Positions 16,285 through 24,871 of a stretch of DNA of 38,426 nt are shown piece by piece (the first letter of the stretch is position 1; each line of letters opens with the position of its first letter). Both the position numbers and the translations under genes were made by a program. Under the pieces are notes generated by a model that saw only the letters and a program-made list of their open reading frames with translations, was not told the DNA's origin and made no database searches. Origin of the DNA: Bacteroidales bacterium UBA2939 (lineage in GTDB: Bacteria > Bacteroidota > Bacteroidia > Bacteroidales > P3); assembly GCA_002349055.1 (NCBI GenBank), contig DECD01000022.1, positions 46,215 through 84,640 of the forward strand, given 5' to 3'.

Positions 16285-17004
16285 ATGATATTTCATCGCA
16301 TCAAACGGAAAATATACAAAGCATTTCACCCCGTGTCGGGTGAGATTTGGATGCTGCATCGCGTGGTGGAACAAAGGAGCATCGTGCCCGAGCAACGCGA
16401 GTTGGAGGTGACCGTTGATTGGCTGGAACAAAAAATATTGGAGTATAAAGCCAAAGGGTATTCTTTTATTTCCATTGATGAATTGCCTTCAATTTTCAAT
16501 TTTCAATTTTCAATTTTCAATTCACACCGTTGGGTCTGTATTACCTTTGACGATGGCTACCAAGACAACTATACCCTCGCCTACCCTATGCTGAAACGGC
16601 TCGATGTGCCTTTCACCGTGTATGTTACCACCGGTTTCATCGACAATCGGTTGCCCATGTGGTGGTATCCTGACAAGCAACTTGGTATTAGCACGGACGA
16701 ACTAAAAGTACTTGATGCCGACCCACTGTGTACCATCGGTGTCCATACAGTGAACCATCCCAAATTGGATACCCTTACGCGAGAGCAACAATATCAAGAG
16801 ATTGCCGAATCAAAACAAGTTCTAGAAAACCTTCTCGGCCACGAAGTACACCATTTCTCCTTCCCCCACGGTGTCCACAACGAGGACACACTAGCCATCT
16901 GCCGTGAGCTCGGTTTTCAGACCGCAGCCCAGTCCTGGGGCGGTCCCCTGCGTTGTCACGAGCACCTTTGTCCACTGCCACGAGTAAATATAATGCAAGC
17001 ATGA
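16285..17004 (+). CDS. Polysaccharide deacetylase (NodB homology) family protein
   Basis: 239-residue NodB-fold protein expected to remove acetyl groups from amino sugars, or to act as a related hydrolase. The metal motif TFDDG is at 87-91, HTVNH at 154-158 and SFPHG at 192-196; these match the three main NodB motifs. The protein ends soon after, so it is short for the family. Residues 69-80 (SIFNFQFSIFNS) are encoded by nearly five copies of a 7-bp repeat just before the first catalytic motif, so gaining or losing one unit would truncate the protein. It overlaps the fucosyltransferase gene by ATGA. No signal peptide, so a cytoplasmic location is likely. Confidence 0.85.
   Translation: MIFHRIKRKIYKAFHPVSGEIWMLHRVVEQRSIVPEQRELEVTVDWLEQKILEYKAKGYSFISIDELPSIFNFQFSIFNSHRWVCITFDDGYQDNYTLAYPMLKRLDVPFTVYVTTGFIDNRLPMWWYPDKQLGISTDELKVLDADPLCTIGVHTVNHPKLDTLTREQQYQEIAESKQVLENLLGHEVHHFSFPHGVHNEDTLAICRELGFQTAAQSWGGPLRCHEHLCPLPRVNIMQA
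16489..16522 (+). repeat. Heptanucleotide tandem repeat (TCAATTT, 4.9 copies) inside a gene
   Basis: Units of TCAATTT occupy 16489-16495, 16496-16502, 16503-16509 and 16510-16516, and a final partial unit TCAATT is at 16517-16522. Seven bases is not a multiple of three. In the present state the frame is open. By reading the other frames, loss of one unit would bring a stop at 16592-16594 and gain of one unit a stop at 16548-16550. Both fall at or just after the catalytic TFDDG codons. Confidence 0.9.
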
Positions 17005-17933
17005 ACCTCCTTGCAATAAAACGGGAACATTTGCGGCAATGGAGATATAATCGCTATAGCCAAATAAAATACTATAATTTCTGGAGAGATGAACGCCCAG
17101 AAGAGATGTGGTTCAGCCGTTTTGTCATGCATCATTTTCCTGATTGCAAACAACGCATCAATTTCACCTCCGTTCTTGGCCCTGTTGAGCTAATGAATGA
17201 TAGACACTACGGAGTCAACATATTTTACACTGGCGAAAACATGCACACCGACCACTTTTCTGCTCACCAGAAACGGTATCAGACTCAACATTACGACTTA
17301 TCTATAGGTTTTGATTATGATAACCCAGGTAATTATTTACGGCTACCCTTGTGGGTTATGTGGCACTTCCCTCCCAATGCAACTCATGAGCAAATAGATA
17401 CACTATGCCATGATATGAGCCATCCAACAATTGGAGAACGCCACAAGTTCTGTGCTCTTGTATGTAGTCACGACCAAAACGGACTGCGCAAACAAATAAT
17501 GAGTTCTCTCGAAAAAATAGGTCATGTTGACTCTGCCGGCCACTATTGCCAAAACACAGACTCTCTTCTGACCGAATTTGCAGATGACAAACCACGATTC
17601 TTGCAACAATATCGATACAATATTTGTCCAGAAAACTCTGACCACACGGGTTATGTGACGGAAAAGATATTCGATGCTCTCAAAAGTGGCTGCATTCCCA
17701 TCTATAGCGGAAGTAACAACAATCCCGAACCTGAGGTTATCAATCATAATGCAGTATTGTTCTGGTCGACCGATAACAATAGCCAAGAATTAATGGATCA
17801 AATTCGGAATCTTGAGAATTCCCACGAGACTTATTTGCACTTTGCTCATCAACCAAGACTAAACCCACAAGCCTCTGATGTCGTGTGGGAATATTACAAT
17901 CTTCTGCACAACAAACTGAAAGAACTATTATGA
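17001..17933 (+). CDS. Alpha-1,3-fucosyltransferase, GT10
   Basis: 310-residue GT10 enzyme, expected to transfer fucose from GDP-fucose to GlcNAc or glucose in an alpha-1,3 or 1,4 linkage, as in Lewis-type structures made by Helicobacter pylori. The donor-binding signature spans 206-237, with YNICPENSDHTGYVTEKIFD and then SGCIPIYSG. FYTGEN with Glu79 matches the region holding the proposed catalytic base in the H. pylori enzyme. The C-terminal heptad repeats known from H. pylori are absent. The start at ATG 17001 overlaps the deacetylase stop (ATGA); a longer frame from 16953 would overlap it by 50 bases. The fucose donor is made by gmd and fcl. Confidence 0.93.
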   Translation: MNLLAIKREHLRQWRYNRYSQIKYYNFWRDERPEEMWFSRFVMHHFPDCKQRINFTSVLGPVELMNDRHYGVNIFYTGENMHTDHFSAHQKRYQTQHYDLSIGFDYDNPGNYLRLPLWVMWHFPPNATHEQIDTLCHDMSHPTIGERHKFCALVCSHDQNGLRKQIMSSLEKIGHVDSAGHYCQNTDSLLTEFADDKPRFLQQYRYNICPENSDHTGYVTEKIFDALKSGCIPIYSGSNNNPEPEVINHNAVLFWSTDNNSQELMDQIRNLENSHETYLHFAHQPRLNPQASDVVWEYYNLLHNKLKELL

Positions 17934-18775
17934 GACAAGCCATTCTAATTACTGCTTACAAAGACCTACCTATGCTTCAGAAGCTCATTGAATATTTCGA
18001 TGAGGATTTTGAAATATTCATTCACCTTGACAGACGATGCCGTGAAGATTATACTCTCTTATTACAACGTAAATTCGTCTATCTATACAGGAAATACTCT
18101 ATTGAATGGGGCGATTACAAACACTTGCTGGCCATCATCATGCTGATGAGAGAGGCCTACCAACATACGGATTTGGAGTTTTTTCACCTCATTACTGGTA
18201 GTGACTACCCTATCCTACCGCTTGCACAATTCAAATCCTTTTGCGAGGAACATCAGAACGAAAATTATCTGGAGTACTTCCCCCTTCCTCATTCCGACTG
18301 GGGTGCAGAAGGTGGTCTGAATCGTATACAATACTGGTGGTTAAGTCCCAATATGCACCGCTGTCACGGAGCATGGATGACACGAAAGCTGGTCAACCTA
18401 CAACGGAGGTTAGGGATCAAACGTAGTTTTGATTACTTCGACGGAAATCTCTATGGAGGAGGAACCTATTGGAGTCTCTCGCGAAAGGCTGTCGGGGTTG
18501 CGGTAGACTATTTCAACCAGCATCCTGACTATATGCGCCGGTTCCGCCACACAAGCATCGCCGAGGAAATCTGCCTACCCACAATACTAGCCAATAGCAG
18601 TCTGTCCCTTATCAACGATTATAAGCGTTATATCGACTGGGGTCTCGATGGTGCCAACCCACAAGTGCTCACAGAGAAAGACTACGACGAGATAATCAGT
18701 TCTGGTGCACTGTTTGCCAGAAAGATGGAATCGGAAGCATCAAGTAGTCTCATTCGAAAACTCAGCAACCGATGA
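17930..18775 (+). CDS. Glycosyltransferase family 14 (core-2/I-branching type)
   Basis: 281-residue protein similar in pattern to the core-2/I-branching beta-1,6-N-acetylglucosaminyltransferase family. It shows MRQAILITAYKDLPMLQKLI at the start, FIHLDRR, the hallmark HLITGSDYPI (about 84-93), YGGGTYWSLSRKA (about 167-179) and EEICLPTIL (about 203-211). Bacterial members occur in capsule loci and may add GlcNAc or xylose branches; the product here is unknown. The ATG at 17930 overlaps the GT10 stop as ATGA, so it was preferred over a frame opening at 17885. It is directly coupled to the fucosyltransferase, suggesting that both act on the same branch. Confidence 0.87.
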   Translation: MRQAILITAYKDLPMLQKLIEYFDEDFEIFIHLDRRCREDYTLLLQRKFVYLYRKYSIEWGDYKHLLAIIMLMREAYQHTDLEFFHLITGSDYPILPLAQFKSFCEEHQNENYLEYFPLPHSDWGAEGGLNRIQYWWLSPNMHRCHGAWMTRKLVNLQRRLGIKRSFDYFDGNLYGGGTYWSLSRKAVGVAVDYFNQHPDYMRRFRHTSIAEEICLPTILANSSLSLINDYKRYIDWGLDGANPQVLTEKDYDEIISSGALFARKMESEASSSLIRKLSNR

Positions 18776-19605
18776 AGCAGCCTGTTGTGATTGTAGTACC
18801 TATCATATCCACATCTGTTGATGGCGACGAGTTGACCTCATTGCAGCAGTGTTTGAGAATACTGAATCACAGAGATATCTACTATCTTTGCAGCGAAGAG
18901 TTGGACACCTCCTTCTACGAAAAACTGAATAAAGAATACGGCGTTACTTTTCACAAAACGACTTTCAGAAAAGAATGTTTTTCAAGTGTCGGTGCCTACA
19001 ATCAGCTTTGCTTTTCGCCCGACTTTTACCAATCTTTCTCTGATTATGAATACATGCTTATTTACCAATTGGATGCATATATTTTCGATGACAAGCTTGA
19101 TTATTGGTGTAATTTAGAATACGATTATATCGGTGCCCCTTGGCTTTGTCCTTGGAGCAATGAGGTTGAGAATCTTGACCATTGGGAGGTAGGAAACGGT
19201 GGATTCAGCCTACGGAGAACGGAGAAATTCATTGATATTTTAAACAATAAAAAGAAACTTTTCAAACCCCTCAAAGGATACTTTAGACTCTGCCATGAGA
19301 ACCATCAACGGCTGAAACGCAATCCTCTATTACGGTTATGGTACCTGTTCCGTGCGGCATGTGGGTATCATAACACCCTAAACTATTACATCAATTGTAA
19401 CAGTCAGGAAGACAAAGCTTACGCTCAGTGTCAATACAATGGCCTACTTCGTATCCCAACAGCGTACAAAGCTCTAGAATTCAGTTTTGATATGCGCCCA
19501 GCAACATGTTATAAAATGAATGGGGAACACCTTCCAATGGGCTGTCACATGTGGTTTAAATATAACAACGAAGAATTCTGGTATCCAATAATCTACAACA
19601 AATGA
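18772..19605 (+). CDS. DUF5672 family protein, probable glycosyltransferase
   Basis: 277 residues with the DUF5672 pattern: YEYMLIYQLDAYIFDDKLDYW (about 91-111), YDYIGAPWLCPW (about 118-129) and VGNGGFSLR (about 142-150). The LDAYIFDD segment may serve the role of a DXD motif. Members often neighbour glycosyltransferases and are thought to be transferases, but activity is not established to my knowledge. It starts with an ATGA overlap on the GT14 gene and ends with one on the next GT2 gene. AT-rich. No signal peptide or membrane segment. Confidence 0.85.
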   Translation: MKQPVVIVVPIISTSVDGDELTSLQQCLRILNHRDIYYLCSEELDTSFYEKLNKEYGVTFHKTTFRKECFSSVGAYNQLCFSPDFYQSFSDYEYMLIYQLDAYIFDDKLDYWCNLEYDYIGAPWLCPWSNEVENLDHWEVGNGGFSLRRTEKFIDILNNKKKLFKPLKGYFRLCHENHQRLKRNPLLRLWYLFRAACGYHNTLNYYINCNSQEDKAYAQCQYNGLLRIPTAYKALEFSFDMRPATCYKMNGEHLPMGCHMWFKYNNEEFWYPIIYNK

Positions 19606-20519
19606 AGTTCTCCGTTGTCATACCCGTATATAACGTAGAGCAGTACCTCCCGCAATGCCTCGAAAGTCTGCTAGCACAGGATTATACAGACTTCGAGGTC
19701 ATCTGCGTCAACGATGGATCGACTGACCGCAGCAGAGAGCTGCTCTCAGCATGGGAGATTCAATTTCCGCAAATGAGAGTGATCGACCGAGAAAACGGAG
19801 GCCTCAGTGCTGCGCGAAACACGGGATTGGATGTCGCCACTGGCGACTATGTAGTGTTTGTAGATAGCGATGACTGGGTGGAACCTACGATGTTGTTCCG
19901 ACTGGCAAAGGCAGTCAATGGAGAAGATATGATATGCTTCGCCTGCCGCCGGACAGACAACAATGCTCACGATACAATCCTTCATGAACAGACCGATGGC
20001 TGGAGTCACTACAATCGCCATGCGCTGGAACACCGCGAGGTGCCTTTCGTCTGCGTGTGGCAACGCTGCTATCGCCGCGAGTTCTTGATGGACAACAGCC
20101 TACACTTCCGCGAGGGCATCCTGCACGAGGACAACGAGTTCACCCCCCGTGCCTTTCTTAGAGCCAAACGTATCAAAGTCATCCCAGATGTTCTTTACAT
20201 CTATCGTGTACGCCCAGGCAGTATAATGACCACTCGAGGACTGCGGAGCAAAGAGAGTCTGATACTAATTGGCAATGAATTGTCAAAACTTTTTGCGAAA
20301 GAAAAAGGCATCGACAAAACAACCGTCTATCGCTCTTTGACCCAATGCTACCAAATGGCTTTCATTGACAACACACGCGAGGAAGACCGACATCTACATC
20401 CATTGGTCGACTGGCGTTGCTACCGACGTGTCAGTCGCACCAAGATTCGCCACAGAATCCAATATACGACATTAAAAATTGCCGTCCCTCTTTTCCGCTT
20501 CATAAATCACATATTTTAG
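19602..20519 (+). CDS. Glycosyltransferase family 2
   Basis: 305-residue GT-A enzyme. KFSVVIPVYNVEQYLPQCLE, VNDGSTDRS and FVDSDDW (Asp88-Ser-Asp90-Asp91) are textbook GT2 motifs of the capsule type. HEDNEFTPRAF (about 177-187) gives the catalytic acidic region. The start is part of an ATGA overlap with the DUF5672 gene. The next gene starts two bases after its stop. Donor and acceptor cannot be told. Confidence 0.93.
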   Translation: MKFSVVIPVYNVEQYLPQCLESLLAQDYTDFEVICVNDGSTDRSRELLSAWEIQFPQMRVIDRENGGLSAARNTGLDVATGDYVVFVDSDDWVEPTMLFRLAKAVNGEDMICFACRRTDNNAHDTILHEQTDGWSHYNRHALEHREVPFVCVWQRCYRREFLMDNSLHFREGILHEDNEFTPRAFLRAKRIKVIPDVLYIYRVRPGSIMTTRGLRSKESLILIGNELSKLFAKEKGIDKTTVYRSLTQCYQMAFIDNTREEDRHLHPLVDWRCYRRVSRTKIRHRIQYTTLKIAVPLFRFINHIF

Positions 20520-20520
20520 G

Positions 20521-21351
20521 ATGAAACTGGCCTCTGTTATAGTAACATACCATCCTATCATCTGCGAAGTGGAACGAAACATCTCCACCTTCATCAAAGA
20601 TGTCGACATGTTAATAGTGTGGGACAATAGCGAGTCACCAGCTGATTTCAAATTACTAAAGCAACTATACCCCCATATCATACTGCATCAAGATGGGGAA
20701 AATCATGGTTTATCAGCAGCATACAACAGTGCAATTCAAACTGCCCAAGAATTTGGGTGCACACACTTGATGACCATGGATCAGGATTCAACTTTTGAAA
20801 ACTTCAAGGAATACCGACGGCAGATTGAATCCTTTGATGATTCCGCTGTAGGCATATTTACCTGCCCAATAAACAATGACATCCACGCGTCTGGATACCG
20901 CGACACAACAGTCTGCCAATCCGGCAGCATTTACACCATGGAAATGCTGCATCAGATTGGAGGTTTTCGTGAAGATTTGTTCATTGGAATGGTGGATGCA
21001 GAAATGAGCCTCCGGGCATTTGAAAAAGGCTTTAAAATATTTCAAATTGCAAACAGCAACCTAATACAGCATATCGGTTCCGGACGCAAGGTAAATCTAT
21101 TCGGGCATAAGGTAGAAGTCTCCGACTACGGACCACTACGGCACTATTACGAAAGCCGCAATCGGATACTATTATGGCATGAGTTCCCTTATGATGTTGA
21201 AGTTAAGCATAAAGTAACCTATCTCTGGAGCCGAATAAAAGTAATTATCAAAATTATCCTTTTTGAGAAGGAAAAAGTAAGCAAGTCCAAAGCCATACTC
21301 TCTGGTACATGGTATGGTCTTATTAACAAATCAAAACCATTCCACAATTGA
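20521..21351 (+). CDS. Glycosyltransferase family 2, rhamnosyltransferase-like
   Basis: 276-residue GT2 enzyme of the RfbN/WbbL-like subgroup. The N-terminus KLASVIVTYHP leads to VWDNSES and the metal motif MDQDSTF (Asp87-Gln-Asp89). Also present are GLSAAYNSAI, the IGGFREDLFIGMVDAEMSLRA region and QHIGSGRK, all seen in annotated rhamnosyltransferases. No dTDP-rhamnose genes are in this window, so another deoxysugar or a donor made elsewhere is possible. Its stop overlaps the following TTG start. Confidence 0.87.
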   Translation: MKLASVIVTYHPIICEVERNISTFIKDVDMLIVWDNSESPADFKLLKQLYPHIILHQDGENHGLSAAYNSAIQTAQEFGCTHLMTMDQDSTFENFKEYRRQIESFDDSAVGIFTCPINNDIHASGYRDTTVCQSGSIYTMEMLHQIGGFREDLFIGMVDAEMSLRAFEKGFKIFQIANSNLIQHIGSGRKVNLFGHKVEVSDYGPLRHYYESRNRILLWHEFPYDVEVKHKVTYLWSRIKVIIKIILFEKEKVSKSKAILSGTWYGLINKSKPFHN

Positions 21352-22301
21352 CACTCTTTTCCGTCATCATACCGCTCTACAACAAAGCGCCCTACGTCCG
21401 CAAGACAATAGAAAGTGTCCTTGGGCAGACTTTTGACGACTATGAGCTGATAATCATCGATAACGGATCTAATGACGGCAGCAGCGAAATTGTGGCAGAG
21501 TTCACCGACCCGCGTATTCAGATAGTTAGGTTAGAGGAGAATATCGGTGTCAGCAATGCCCGCAACAAAGGAGTCGAATTGTCCACAGCCCCCTATATCA
21601 CCTTTCTTGATGCCGATGACTGGTGGGAGCCGACATTCCTCGAAGAAATGGCTGGACTGACAGAGCGCCATCCAAACGCAAGCATATACGGCACAGGCTA
21701 CTATATCGTCAAAAACGGCAAAAAACGGGTGGCACCTATCGGCGTGGAAGAGGGCTTCACGGAGGGTGAGATTAATTACTGCAAAGTTTATGCAAAGACC
21801 CTTTGCATGCCGCTGACAAGCATCACCGTGGCCATGTCGAGGACCATCTTTGATGAGATGGGTGGATTCAAGCCCTATTTGAAATTGGGAGAAGACTTCG
21901 ATCTTTGGATTCGCATTGCTCTAAAGCACAAAGTTGTCTTTCTGAACAAACCTCTAAGCAGCTACAACCAGGATGTAGATGTCACCTATCGCGGCACCCA
22001 TCACTTGCGTAATCCCAAGGAGCACATGCTGTGGAATCTCGGATATCTAGAACCCGAAGAGAAAGTCAACCCCGACTACAAGCAACTGATAGACAATCTG
22101 CGGACCTACGGACTCCTTCCCTATCTGCATACCAAACAATACCGAAGCGATGCCCGACAAGAATTGGCCAAAGTAAACTGGGAACGACAACCAATCAAAA
22201 CCCAACGGCTCTATAGGATGCCTGTCATTTATTTAAAAGCACGTATGAATTTCCTTAAACTCGGATCAATGGTAAAACAATTCCTCATCAAACATGTTTA
22301 A
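21348..22301 (+). CDS. Glycosyltransferase family 2 (TTG start)
   Basis: 317-residue GT-A enzyme. LFSVIIPLYNKAPYVRKTIE, IIDNGSNDGS and FLDADDWWEPTF (Asp88-Ala-Asp90-Asp91) mark the family. LGEDFDLWIRIAL (about 181-193) holds the acidic catalytic region. No ATG is available before the first beta-strand. The best start is TTG 21348, in a TTGA overlap with the preceding stop, mirroring the ATGA overlaps around it. The gene overlaps the next by eight bases. Donor unknown. Confidence 0.9.
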   Translation: MTLFSVIIPLYNKAPYVRKTIESVLGQTFDDYELIIIDNGSNDGSSEIVAEFTDPRIQIVRLEENIGVSNARNKGVELSTAPYITFLDADDWWEPTFLEEMAGLTERHPNASIYGTGYYIVKNGKKRVAPIGVEEGFTEGEINYCKVYAKTLCMPLTSITVAMSRTIFDEMGGFKPYLKLGEDFDLWIRIALKHKVVFLNKPLSSYNQDVDVTYRGTHHLRNPKEHMLWNLGYLEPEEKVNPDYKQLIDNLRTYGLLPYLHTKQYRSDARQELAKVNWERQPIKTQRLYRMPVIYLKARMNFLKLGSMVKQFLIKHV

Positions 22302-23280
22302 CTATTCTATTGTCATCCGAACACTTGGCAACACAGGCGGAAAGTACCTACAAATGCTGCGGGCCATCGAACATCAAACTGTGAAACCCTACGAGATAGT
22401 GGTGGTAATTCCTGAGGGATACACCCTGGACCATTCAGTGGGCAACGAGCGTGTGATTTATTCGAAGAAAGGAATGGTTACCCAGCGAGATGTCGGCATA
22501 AAAGAGGCCAAAGGAGACTACCTATTGGTATTGGATGATGATCTGGACTTTCCTTCCGATTTTGCAGAGCATCTGTATAGCCATCTACAGACCAAACAAC
22601 TCGACTGCGTGCTGGCTTTCGGAGGTGGCGCAACCGCAACGGGTGTCACTTCTATCCCCCAAAGACTTTCTTTTAAACAAAAAATAAAAGAGACAGCGAA
22701 GAGACTCCGTCTGGCTTTCACTGGACAGGCCTTCTATAGTCAAAAACAATCAAAGTGGTTCGATACCATTGCCCCTACTGGAGGCCACAGAACATACGTC
22801 AATTGTGAAGAGGGGCTATGTCAAACCGGTGCCTTTGCATGCTTCTTCATTAAAGCCGACAAAGCAAAAGAGGTTCATTTCGAAGAAGAGCGCTGGCTAG
22901 AGCAAGGTAGACTATCCTCTTACGCTGCATACGACGATGCCGTGTTCTACTACAAACTATTTCTCCATGGTGGGAAAATTGCCTACACTCACAGCACCGA
23001 CTTCACTCATCTAGATGCCGCCGCTGGCCGACCGGCAAAGGACTATTTGACGGCCAAACGGATTCGGTTATACACCATCAGCAGGAACCGCACAATCTTT
23101 TGGCACCGGCACATCTGGTCCAACCGACGCAACCTACATAACCTAGCCGGTGGAATTTACGGCATGGTGAACTACGCCTTGTATAATCTCTTGATAAACC
23201 TATACCCCAAATATTGGCCCGCCATCGGTGCTATGTGGCAAGGCTATCGCGATGCTTTCACATACATCAGACATTCATGA
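22294..23280 (+). CDS. Glycosyltransferase family 2-like
   Basis: 328-residue protein with a GT-A start (YSIVIRTLGNTGGKYLQMLR), EIVVVIPEGY in place of the usual DDGS loop, and VLDDDLDFPSDF (Asp81-83) as metal site. AYDDAVFYYKLFLHG (about 212-226) gives the second acidic motif. The lack of a classic nucleotide loop makes it divergent within the family. The C-terminal region (IYGMVNYALYNLLINLYPKYW) is hydrophobic and may contact the membrane. It overlaps both neighbours. Donor unknown. Confidence 0.85.
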   Translation: MFNYSIVIRTLGNTGGKYLQMLRAIEHQTVKPYEIVVVIPEGYTLDHSVGNERVIYSKKGMVTQRDVGIKEAKGDYLLVLDDDLDFPSDFAEHLYSHLQTKQLDCVLAFGGGATATGVTSIPQRLSFKQKIKETAKRLRLAFTGQAFYSQKQSKWFDTIAPTGGHRTYVNCEEGLCQTGAFACFFIKADKAKEVHFEEERWLEQGRLSSYAAYDDAVFYYKLFLHGGKIAYTHSTDFTHLDAAAGRPAKDYLTAKRIRLYTISRNRTIFWHRHIWSNRRNLHNLAGGIYGMVNYALYNLLINLYPKYWPAIGAMWQGYRDAFTYIRHS

Positions 23281-23993
23281 TACCTAAAAAGATACACTAC
23301 TGTTGGTTTGGACGCGGAGAGATGCCACAGGTGGTAAAAGACTGCATAGCATCGTGGCACAAGTTTATGCCCGACTGGGAATATGAACTGTGGAACGAGG
23401 ACAACTTTGACATCAACTGCACGCCTTATTCCAAAGAAGCATACGAAGTTGGCAAATATGCGTTCGTAAGCGACGTGGCCCGACTTGTTGCATTGGAACA
23501 GGAAGGTGGCATATATCTGGATGTTCGTTTCGAGGTTTATAAATCATTCGAGCCTCTATTGGTGAATAAAGCCTTCGCTGGTTTTGAAGGTTGTAAGCGA
23601 AAGCTACTCATGATGGGCGTTCTTGGTTCTGAGGCTCACGGTGAATGGGTAAATGAGGTGTTGCACCTGTACGACAACCGTCATTTTATTATGGATAACG
23701 GTGCGCCCGACCTCACCACCAATGTGCTTTTCACCACCATGAACATGGAGAAGCAGGGCTTTGTCCGCAACTGGAAAGAGCAGTATTATAAAGACCTACA
23801 CGTATATCCCACCGAATATTTTTCTCCAAAGCACACTACTGGGGAATATTTCCGCACGGAAAACACCTACTGTGAACACCGCGGGATTAGTTCTTGGGCC
23901 AATCAAGGCGGTGGAAAAGGGAAGCTTGCCATGTGGGTTGGGGGAAAAAACATGACCAGACTAATCAAATTAAAGAGAAAACTACTTGGATGA
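23277..23993 (+). CDS. GT32-like glycosyltransferase with altered DXD motif
   Basis: 238-residue protein of the Gly_transf_sug/GT32 type. IPKKIHYCWFGRGEMP, WEYELWNEDNFD, YAFVSDVARL and GGIYLD are all conserved. Family members then read D-x-D (commonly GGIYLDTDVEV), which binds the metal and sugar nucleotide. Here residues 82-87 are DVRFEV, so the second Asp is Arg84. The enzyme may be inactive, or may use Glu86. The start at ATG 23277 forms an ATGA overlap; a longer frame from 23214 lies inside the preceding gene. The rest of the gene is intact, with no frameshift. Confidence 0.87.
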   Translation: MIPKKIHYCWFGRGEMPQVVKDCIASWHKFMPDWEYELWNEDNFDINCTPYSKEAYEVGKYAFVSDVARLVALEQEGGIYLDVRFEVYKSFEPLLVNKAFAGFEGCKRKLLMMGVLGSEAHGEWVNEVLHLYDNRHFIMDNGAPDLTTNVLFTTMNMEKQGFVRNWKEQYYKDLHVYPTEYFSPKHTTGEYFRTENTYCEHRGISSWANQGGGKGKLAMWVGGKNMTRLIKLKRKLLG

Positions 23994-24871
23994 GCGATAT
24001 CGTTTACAAAACATTGAGATGGAGTGGTGTGGCGTGGTTGTGGCGCGAAGTGGTGCAACGTCGAAAAGTAACGTTCCTACTGTTTCACGACATGGAAGTT
24101 CACGATGCCGAACGTAATTTTGCCTATCTGAAACGTCATTACAACATCATCAGCCTCAACGACTATCTTGATGCCGTGCGCAACAATCGAAAGCTTCCCT
24201 CCAAAGCCATAGTCATCACCTTCGACGACGGACATGCAAGCAATTATGTCCTCCTACCCGTCATCAAAAAGATGGAGATTCCCGTCACAATCTTTCTCTG
24301 TTCCTCCATCGTAGGCACACAGAGACATTTCTGGTTCAGACACTGCGAGGAGATGAAGTCTCGGGTGGAACTATTCAAGAAGATGACAAATGAGCAGCAA
24401 TTAAAGGAGCTGGATGCCTACGGATTCGTTCAACAACAAGAATATGCCGACACACAAGCGTTGCAGAAGGAGCAGATTGACGAGATGAAACCATGGGTAA
24501 ACTTCCAGTCGCATACCTGCTTCCATCCTATCCTACCCCAGTGCGACGATGCCACCGCTGAAAAAGAAATTGCAGAATCAAAAAATCAGCTAGAGTCATC
24601 TTTTGGTCTGACCATCAATTCCATCTCCTATCCCAACGGAGATTATTCCACACGTGATATACAACTAGCCAAAGAAGCCGGATATAAATGTGGAGTAACC
24701 GTAGATTCCGGATATAACGACATAAACACAGACCTTTTTCGACTGAAACGGTTCTCGGTCAACGATGCAAAATCGACAGCCGAACTGATGGTAAAAGCCA
24801 GTGGGTGTTACGCCTTGCTAAAGCATCGCTTACACAAACCGGCTTACGGATTCAAAGCCAACGTGGAATGA
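23990..24871 (+). CDS. Polysaccharide deacetylase (NodB homology) family protein
   Basis: 293-residue NodB-fold protein. VTFLLFHDME (27-36) stands at the N-terminal edge, ITFDDG at 76-81, QSHTCFH (173-179) provides the two metal-binding His, and SYPNGDYS marks motif 3. About 60 residues lie between motifs 1 and 2 beyond the minimal fold. No signal peptide, so it probably acts in the cytoplasm on a sugar nucleotide or lipid-linked intermediate. The start at ATG 23990 is an ATGA overlap with the GT32-like gene. It overlaps the formyltransferase-like gene by ATGA. Confidence 0.87.
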   Translation: MSDIVYKTLRWSGVAWLWREVVQRRKVTFLLFHDMEVHDAERNFAYLKRHYNIISLNDYLDAVRNNRKLPSKAIVITFDDGHASNYVLLPVIKKMEIPVTIFLCSSIVGTQRHFWFRHCEEMKSRVELFKKMTNEQQLKELDAYGFVQQQEYADTQALQKEQIDEMKPWVNFQSHTCFHPILPQCDDATAEKEIAESKNQLESSFGLTINSISYPNGDYSTRDIQLAKEAGYKCGVTVDSGYNDINTDLFRLKRFSVNDAKSTAELMVKASGCYALLKHRLHKPAYGFKANVE

